From the NCBI GenBank assembly GCA_023457325.1, contig JAEWLX010000003.1, positions 1-5,968 on the forward strand: a stretch of 5,968 nucleotides of DNA, in the 5' to 3' direction. The notes under the pieces are model-generated. The model made no database searches, was not told where the DNA came from, and was given only the letters and a program-made list of their open reading frames with translations. The position numbers and the translations under genes were made by a program. Source of the DNA: Bacillota bacterium. Its GTDB lineage: Bacteria > Bacillota_I > Bacilli_A > RFN20 > CAG-826. Shown here piece by piece: positions 1-3,340 of the stretch. Within the stretch, counting starts at the first letter, position 1. Every line of letters begins with the position of its first letter.

Positions 1-96
1 ACAGGGCAAGCCGCTGTCTTTTACGATGGCTCATTAATGGTTGGTGGCGGTCTCATCAGCGAAGTTTACGCTGATAATAAACGTATCGATAAATAA
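1..96 (+). CDS. mnmA: tRNA-specific 2-thiouridylase MnmA, C-terminal end (partial)
   Basis: Only the last 31 codons and the TAA stop (94-96) are inside the window; the gene starts upstream. Frame 1 reads TGQAAVFYDGSLMVGGGLIS followed by EVYADNKRIDK. The 'GQAAVFYDG....GGG.I.EVY' pattern is the typical C-terminal beta-barrel ending of MnmA (TrmU). This enzyme puts sulfur on U34 of the tRNAs for Lys, Glu and Gln, using an activated adenylate and a sulfur relay. The catalytic cysteines and PP-loop are outside the window, so the call rests on the C-terminal motif alone. The gene converges with the ABC operon with a 2-bp gap between stop codons. mnmA lying near alaS and ruvX is a common arrangement in Bacillota, which supports the call. 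Confidence 0.85.
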   Translation, partial: TGQAAVFYDGSLMVGGGLISEVYADNKRIDK

Positions 97-106
97 ATTT
101 ATTTAT
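89..106. repeat. 18-bp perfect A/T-only palindrome over two convergent stop codons
   Basis: ATAAATAAATTTATTTAT is its own reverse complement. It contains the TAA of mnmA (94-96, + strand) and the TAA of the ATPase gene (101-99, - strand). It is all A/T, has no loop and no GC-rich stem, so at best it is a weak bidirectional end signal. No proper intrinsic terminator is visible for either gene inside the window. Confidence 0.6.
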
Positions 107-905
107 TTAGAATAACAGTATCTGGTAAAACATCGCCGGTTTTTTCGCTGAATTTTTTGATTAATTCTTCAACGGTGAGGTTTGCTTTTTCTTCATCGCG
201 ACAGTCGAAGATAACTTTGCCATCGGCCATCATGATCAGACGATTACCATAACGGATGGCATCACGCATATTATGAGTAACCATAATTGTTGTTAACTTA
301 GCTTTCTTAACAACTTCGTTAGTGATGCGCATGACAATTTTAGCTGTCTCCGGATCTAAGGCGGCGGTATGTTCATCAAGGAGAAGCAGACGAGGATTAT
401 TCATCGTCGCCATCGTTAACGTTACTGATTGTCTTTGCCCACCGGAAAGATTTTTCATGCGCTCGCCAAGTCTGTTTTCTAAGCCAAGTCCAAGTGGCTT
501 TAGCAAATCTTCAAAATATGCTTTTTGATTTCTCTTTAGTCCCCATCTAAGTGTTGTGCTTTTGCCGCGACGATGAGCTAAAAACATGTTTTCTTCAACG
601 AGCATGTCACCAATCGTACCAATCATCGGATCTTGAAAGACGCGGCCGATAAAACGTGAACGGCGGTGGTTCTTAATCGCGACAATATTTTCGTTATCAA
701 TAAGGATTTGTCCCTCATCTGGTTCTATAGACCCAGCAATAAGGTTTAATAAGGTTGATTTGCCTGAACCGTTTGAACCGATAATGGTGATAAAATCACC
801 TTCATCAATATGAAGATTTAAGTGGTCAATCGCGTGTTTATTATTGGCTGTCTGACCATCGAGGATAAAAGTTTTATCAAGGTTAATTATGTCAAGCACT
901 TGCAT
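99..905 (-). CDS. ABC transporter ATP-binding protein, TrpZ-type (COG1101)
   Basis: A 268-residue cytoplasmic ATPase that would drive the transporter encoded just upstream. All nucleotide-binding motifs are intact. Walker A is GSNGSGKST (43-51), the Q-loop is FQDP around Q91, and the signature LSGGQRQ is at 153-159. Walker B LLLLDE ends at E178, the D-loop ALDP is at 182-185, and the switch histidine is VTH at H211. F13 is a likely A-loop aromatic. The insert near 107-128 (LAHRRGK...LRWGLKRNQ) is characteristic of the COG1101 family, which pairs with COG4120 permeases and COG2984 binding proteins. The ATG (905-903) lies inside the end of the permease gene (14-bp overlap, 892-905). It is preceded by a perfect AAGGAGG (916-910) with a 4-nt spacer, indicating both coupling and independent initiation. 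It is the last gene of the operon. Family confidence is high; the substrate is inferred only from the operon leader. Confidence 0.93.
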   Translation of the reverse strand: MQVLDIINLDKTFILDGQTANNKHAIDHLNLHIDEGDFITIIGSNGSGKSTLLNLIAGSIEPDEGQILIDNENIVAIKNHRRSRFIGRVFQDPMIGTIGDMLVEENMFLAHRRGKSTTLRWGLKRNQKAYFEDLLKPLGLGLENRLGERMKNLSGGQRQSVTLTMATMNNPRLLLLDEHTAALDPETAKIVMRITNEVVKKAKLTTIMVTHNMRDAIRYGNRLIMMADGKVIFDCRDEEKANLTVEELIKKFSEKTGDVLPDTVILNK

Positions 906-1851
906 CTATCCTCCTTGCTTTCATTTTCTTTTGCCAATTCTTAAATCCTTTTTTAAACAAAGGAATACAAAGGATTAAAACAAAGAGAATGGCCTGAACT
1001 AGTTTTAGGTAGCCGTTGTCGTTTAAAAGACGCATGGCGAGGTTAATAACTAGCATATATGAGAAACAACCAACAAAGACACTGAGTAAAGCGACGGCAA
1101 AGTTTGGTTTGCCGTAAAGCATAATGGCTTCACCAAGAAGAATACTTGCTAAAGCAATAACGATGGTTCCTTGACCAAAGATTGAATTAGACGTCAGCAT
1201 CAACTGTGAATAAAGCGAGCCACTCATCGCTACAATAGCGTTACTGATGGCTAGACCGATAATGACGCGGCTGTCGGTATTAATACCTTGAGCTCGACTC
1301 ATAATCTTGTTTTTACCGGTAGCTCTAATCGTGATACCGAGTTCAGTTCCAAAAAACCAATACAAAGCGCCGATAATTACGCCGATGACGATGATGCTAG
1401 TGACAATATATCCCCATTCACCGAAAAAAGAGCGAAAGAAAGAAAAGACAGTTGGCATGAAAGGCGTGGTTATAGAACCGACAAAATCGCCTATCTTTGC
1501 TTGGTTATTTAAAGAACTAGTTATTCCGTTTAATAATTGGGCTAGCGGGACACACATTACCATCGTGATTATTCCTGCAAGTAAGGAGGGGATTTTAAGC
1601 TTAGTGTGTAAGACACCAGTAATAAGCCCCATAATGCCTCCAGAAACAAAGGCGATGAGAATAGCGACAATCGGTGGAACGCCTAAAGCAATCATCAAAA
1701 CTGTAACTGCGCCCCCTAACGGAAAAACACCTTCCGCCCCCAAATCGGCAATGTCTAAAACACGATAGGCAACATAGACGCCAATACCGAGCAAGGCATA
1801 GATTAAGCCTAGATTAAGTGAGTTTGTGAAGATGTTATAAAAGACGTTCAT
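892..1851 (-). CDS. ABC transporter permease, TrpY-type (COG4120)
   Basis: A 319-residue polytopic inner-membrane protein. Hydrophobic segments are visible at roughly 12-30, 46-70, 72-81, 90-107, 147-167, 190-215, 225-245, 250-272 and 284-298, and the C-terminal tail is basic and cytoplasmic. After the first segment the protein reads LDIADLGAEGVFPLGGAV (32-49), matching the 'D-L-x-x-(D/E)-G-x-F-P-L-G' motif of this family. GTELGITIRATGKNK (168-182) followed by R-A-Q-G-I-N is the cytoplasmic coupling loop that contacts the ATPase. It should form the membrane channel as a homodimer, with two copies of the ATPase. The ATG (1851-1849) follows the TAG of the binding-protein gene by 10 nt. No clear Shine-Dalgarno is seen there (sequence ATAGATAAAA), so translational coupling is likely. 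The TGA stop overlaps the ATPase start. Confidence 0.92.
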   Translation of the reverse strand: MNVFYNIFTNSLNLGLIYALLGIGVYVAYRVLDIADLGAEGVFPLGGAVTVLMIALGVPPIVAILIAFVSGGIMGLITGVLHTKLKIPSLLAGIITMVMCVPLAQLLNGITSSLNNQAKIGDFVGSITTPFMPTVFSFFRSFFGEWGYIVTSIIVIGVIIGALYWFFGTELGITIRATGKNKIMSRAQGINTDSRVIIGLAISNAIVAMSGSLYSQLMLTSNSIFGQGTIVIALASILLGEAIMLYGKPNFAVALLSVFVGCFSYMLVINLAMRLLNDNGYLKLVQAILFVLILCIPLFKKGFKNWQKKMKARRIDASA

Positions 1852-1861
1852 TTTTATCTAT

Positions 1862-2830
1862 CTAATTATCAATTACTTCGTCGGCTTCCGCAAGTAGATT
1901 TTCAGGAAAAGTGATTCCTAGTGCTTCGGCATTATCAACATGAAGAATCAAAGGCATATCTTCGACACGGCGAACTGGAAGTTCGCTAATTGATTTGCCA
2001 TTGAGAATTTCGACGGCCATTTCGCCTGTAATTTTACCTAAATCGAAGTAGTTGATACTCAAAGTGGCGATTGCTCCTAATTCAAGGCAGGCTTCTTCAC
2101 CAGCGATAATGGGAATTTGAGCAGCATCAGCTTTGGCTTTTACTGTCGAGTAGGCTGAGACGAGTGTCGAGTCGGTTGGAGTGTATAGACCATCGATTTC
2201 CGCTTCGATTAAAGCATCCATGGCAGCAGCGACTTGATTCGTTTCCGAGAATGTTTCAAAAACAAATTCTAATCCGAATTCGGCAGCTGCCGCAGCTGCT
2301 AAGTCTTTTTGTACGATTGAGTTTGTTTCGTTTGAGCAGTAAATCATACCGATTTTATCGATACCAAGCCCTAGTTTCGTAAATAGTTCAACTTGCTCAC
2401 GGACTGGATTCATATCGCTTGTTCCGGTGATGTTGCTATCTGGATTATCATCATCAGCCATCAAACCCGAGTAGACAGGATCAGTTACAGCGGTGAAAAG
2501 AATCGGTACATTATTACCTTTAATTTCGCGAGCGGCTAAGAGGCCGCTGGCGGCTGGTGTGGCAATACCGAGCACTAAATCGCTTTCACCGATGAGGGTT
2601 AACGAAGACGAAGTAACAAGACTACCATCCGCATTGGCATCTTTTAAAGTCAAGTTGTAATCAATTCCAGCTTCATCAAGAGCGGCAACAAAACCGTCTT
2701 GGGCATCATTTAGTGGTGCAATGTTAACAAATTTTAAAATACCGATTTGTACTTTATTAGCATCACAGGCTGTTGAGGCGATCATCGTGGTGGCCGCTAA
2801 GGCGGTCAATAGTAGGCGTTTCATTTTCAT
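1862..2830 (-). CDS. ABC transporter substrate-binding lipoprotein, TrpX-type (COG2984, ABC_sub_bind)
   Basis: A 322-residue periplasmic-type binding protein, first gene of the operon. A signal peptide (KMKR, then a hydrophobic stretch to about residue 18) ends in STAC with the candidate lipidated Cys at position 22. The lipobox is imperfect, with Ser rather than Leu at -3. The mature part starts VQIGILKFVNIAPLNDAQDG and carries family hallmarks: 'LVLGIATPAA' near 85-95, 'VPILFTAVTDPVYSGL' near 107-122, 'NITGTSD' near 132-138, 'GMIYCSNETNS', 'GLYTPTDS' near 215, 'IPIIAGEE' and 'LGAIATLSINYFDLG'. Relatives are associated with tryptophan or other aromatic amino acids. AGGAG at 2843-2839 stands 8 nt before the ATG at 2830. 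A second in-frame ATG (2824-2822) is two codons in, but spacing favours the first. Expression appears to be controlled by the tyrosine-codon attenuator at 2831-3069. Tyrosine as the ligand is an inference from that leader. Confidence 0.93.
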   Translation of the reverse strand: MKMKRLLLTALAATTMIASTACDANKVQIGILKFVNIAPLNDAQDGFVAALDEAGIDYNLTLKDANADGSLVTSSSLTLIGESDLVLGIATPAASGLLAAREIKGNNVPILFTAVTDPVYSGLMADDDNPDSNITGTSDMNPVREQVELFTKLGLGIDKIGMIYCSNETNSIVQKDLAAAAAAEFGLEFVFETFSETNQVAAAMDALIEAEIDGLYTPTDSTLVSAYSTVKAKADAAQIPIIAGEEACLELGAIATLSINYFDLGKITGEMAVEILNGKSISELPVRRVEDMPLILHVDNAEALGITFPENLLAEADEVIDN

Positions 2831-2854
2831 TTTTTTCTCTCCTTTATGAAATAA

Positions 2855-2879
2855 AACTCAGGTGGCAGACACCTGAGTT
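2855..2879 (-). terminator. Attenuator terminator hairpin (helix c:d)
   Basis: Read on the - strand, AACUCAGGUG (2879-2870), loop UCUGC, then CACCUGAGUU (2864-2855): ten perfect pairs. It is followed by UUAUUU (2854-2849), so the 3' side gives an interrupted U-tract. It ends just 6 nt before the AAGGAG of the first transporter gene, where only an attenuator, not an end-of-gene terminator, makes sense. Confidence 0.8.
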
Positions 2880-2906
2880 ACATTATCGTTTAACTGTTCA
2901 GGTGTC
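2868..2906 (-). promoter_or_regulatory. Antiterminator helix (b:c) competing with the terminator
   Basis: On the - strand GACACCUGA (2906-2898) pairs perfectly over 9 bp with UCAGGUGUC (2876-2868), enclosing a 21-nt loop. The downstream strand overlaps the 5' arm of the terminator, so the two helices cannot coexist. The upstream strand is complete before the terminator is transcribed, which fits a kinetic switch. Confidence 0.75.
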
Positions 2907-2929
2907 GACGTTACATCGTTTTCCACCCG
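2899..2929 (-). promoter_or_regulatory. Anti-antiterminator hairpin (a:b)
   Basis: On the - strand CGGGUG (2929-2924) pairs with CACCUG (2904-2899), including one G-U pair. After an internal loop (GAAAA on the 5' side, A on the 3' side), CGA (2918-2916) pairs with UCG (2908-2906) around loop UGUAACG. Forming it locks strand b and frees strand c for the terminator, so this is the OFF state. Confidence 0.6.
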
Positions 2930-2977
2930 CTATCATTACTGATAAAACTTAGCGTAACAGGAAAACAACTCCTAAGT
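2928..2977 (-). promoter_or_regulatory. Relay helices between the leader peptide's Tyr codons and the switch
   Basis: Two alternative pairings share one strand. ACUUAG (2977-2972, containing part of the last Tyr codon) pairs with CUAAGU (2952-2947, across the leader stop codon). Alternatively CGCUA (2954-2950) pairs with UAGCG (2932-2928), with an inner UCA-GUAA-UGA hairpin at 2942-2933. The second pairing takes two bases of strand a of the anti-antiterminator. A ribosome held at the Tyr codons would cover the first strand and favour the second pairing; a ribosome at the stop would block both. The pairing is seen in the sequence; the role is inferred. Confidence 0.45.
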
Positions 2978-3041
2978 AATAATAGTAATAATAGGAAAAA
3001 TAGGACTTCTTTAACGTTAAATTGTGATTTGCGGTTTTCAT
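2949..3041 (-). CDS. Tyrosine-rich leader peptide (30 aa) of the transporter operon
   Basis: ATG at 3041-3039, stop TAA at 2951-2949, 30 residues. It starts MKTANHNLTLKK and contains SYFSYYYYYYLG: seven Tyr codons (residues 14 and 17-22), six in a row (TAT/TAC mix), and it ends VVFLLR. By comparison the 322-residue binding protein has only about six Tyr in total. A short peptide rich in one amino acid, placed before competing helices and a terminator, is the hallmark of ribosome-mediated attenuation. The likely role is to sense charged tRNA-Tyr, with the product itself having no function. There is an in-frame stop one codon upstream of CTT-ATG, so the start cannot be further 5'. No good Shine-Dalgarno is present (AAGGG ends 18 nt away), which is the weak point. 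The Tyr codons come from two copies of a 9-nt unit, TATTATTAC, so chance origin from an AT-rich tandem repeat is the main alternative. Confidence 0.66.
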   Translation of the reverse strand: MKTANHNLTLKKSYFSYYYYYYLGVVFLLR

Positions 3042-3075
3042 AAGTTAATTTTAAGAGGGCCCTTGTATGAAATGC

Positions 3076-3104
3076 ATTATATAAGGAAAAAGAAAGATTG
3101 GGAA
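3076..3104 (-). promoter_or_regulatory. Promoter of the ABC transporter operon
   Basis: On the - strand a perfect -10 TATAAT (3081-3076) lies 17 nt after TTCCCA (3104-3099), which matches TTGACA at 4 of 6 positions. The predicted start is near 3069. A second possible -10, TAAAAT (3053-3048), would start transcription at the A of the leader-peptide ATG but has no recognisable -35. Confidence 0.6.
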
Positions 3105-3136
3105 GTAAAAAAATATTTTATTTTGCCTCAAATCGT

Positions 3137-3164
3137 TTGAAAGGTTGATTAAATATGCTATATT
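3137..3164 (+). promoter_or_regulatory. Promoter of alaS
   Basis: -35 TTGAAA (3137-3142), a 16-nt spacer and -10 TATATT (3159-3164) preceded by TGC, an extended -10 element. The start is expected near 3171, a few bases before the first T-box helix at 3178. It faces away from the transporter promoter and the two do not overlap. Confidence 0.62.
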
Positions 3165-3275
3165 TACTACATTCAATAGAGGAACTAAGCTTAACAGCGT
3201 GCCACTCCTCTGAAGCGATTAATCACCGCCGTCGGCTGCGTTAAAGCCTAATTAAGTGCATTACTGACAATGAAT

Positions 3276-3305
3276 AAGGATGGTACCGCGAGTTAATCGT
3301 TCCTT
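3276..3305 (+). promoter_or_regulatory. T-box antiterminator
   Basis: AAGGA (3276-3280) pairs with UCCUU (3301-3305). The 7-nt bulge UGGUACC (3281-3287) holds the UGGU that binds the tRNA 3' end. GCGA (3288-3291) pairs with UCGU (3297-3300) around loop GUUAA. This is the canonical A1-bulge-A2 structure, and its 3' arm is also the 5' arm of the terminator. Confidence 0.9.
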
Positions 3306-3320
3306 AGTGGACGATTTTTA
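3295..3320 (+). terminator. T-box terminator upstream of alaS
   Basis: AAUCGU-(U)-CC (3295-3303, with U3301 bulged) pairs with GGACGAUU (3309-3316) around UUAGU, followed by more U (UUUAUUUG). The stem is short and bulged, so termination may be leaky. It excludes the antiterminator because both use 3297-3303. Confidence 0.75.
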
Positions 3321-3340
3321 TTTGTTTAGAGGAAAACAAG

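Larger units (their letters stand above)
2831..3069 (-). promoter_or_regulatory. Attenuator leader of the ABC operon (leader peptide plus switching helices)
   Basis: About 239 nt of untranslated leader if transcription starts near 3069. In - strand order it holds a 30-codon tyrosine-rich peptide (3041-2949); a hairpin joining the Tyr codons to the stop-codon region (2977-2972 with 2952-2947); an alternative pairing CGCUA/UAGCG (2954-2950 with 2932-2928); hairpin a:b (2929-2924 with 2904-2899); antiterminator b:c (2906-2898 with 2876-2868); terminator c:d (2879-2870 with 2864-2855); and then the ribosome binding site of the binding-protein gene. This is the 1:2 / 2:3 / 3:4 logic of amino-acid attenuators with one extra relay helix. 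The helices are read directly from complementarity; the mechanism is inferred. A small-molecule riboswitch using the same expression platform is the main alternative. Confidence 0.72.
3171..3320 (+). ncRNA. T-box riboswitch, tRNA-Ala specific, controlling alaS
   Basis: The leader reads uncharged tRNA-Ala and lets transcription proceed into alaS. The conserved T-box is AAGGATGGTACCGCGA (3276-3291). Its UGGU pairs with the ACCA end of an A73 tRNA, as tRNA-Ala has. Stem I is very short: AGAGGA (3178-3183) pairs with UCCUCU (3206-3211), and an upper GCU/AGC helix (3189-3191 with 3196-3198) closes loop UAAC. The internal loop's 3' side is GUGCCAC, giving specifier GCC (Ala, 3201-3203) followed by the customary A. 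A small CAUU/AAUG hairpin (3259-3262 with 3269-3272) fits Stem III. GC-rich pairing GCC-GUC-GGC (3228-3236) may be part of the Stem II region. The AG-bulge and apical loop module that grips the tRNA elbow in standard T-boxes is absent. T-box identity is firm; details of Stems II and III are tentative. Confidence 0.9.

Noticed and set aside
55..75. Hairpin ATCAGCG/CGCTGAT inside the mnmA end, as a possible terminator for the ABC operon.
   Set aside because: Seven perfect pairs, but neither strand has a U-tract after it and it lies in coding sequence.
1307..1768. Open frame of 153 codons on the + strand.
   Set aside because: Lies antisense to the permease gene, with no ribosome binding site and no family resemblance; a shadow of the real gene.
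2855..2929. Known metabolite riboswitch (TPP, SAM, purine, THF, preQ1 or guanidine) as the aptamer of the transporter leader.
   Set aside because: I looked for conserved cores such as CUGAGA and the SAM-I or purine junctions and found none. A novel aptamer cannot be excluded, but the Tyr-rich peptide explains the switch better.
2899..2931. T-box-like stretch on the - strand: GCGGGUGGAAAACGA, with a possible 7-nt bulge UGGAAAA.
   Set aside because: It resembles GGGUGGNACCGCG, but the two C of the bulge are A, the 3' arm does not overlap the terminator, and forming this hairpin would favour termination, the reverse of T-box logic. No specifier stem is evident upstream. It is treated as the anti-antiterminator of the peptide attenuator.
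2898..2936. A 12-codon frame on the - strand starting ATGATAGCG (2936) and ending at TGA (2900-2898).
   Set aside because: No ribosome binding site, no enriched residue, and it lies across the a:b hairpin. Probably chance.
3056..3063. Palindrome AGGGCCCT near the predicted - strand transcription start.
   Set aside because: Eight bases, no second copy and no known operator match; could be chance.
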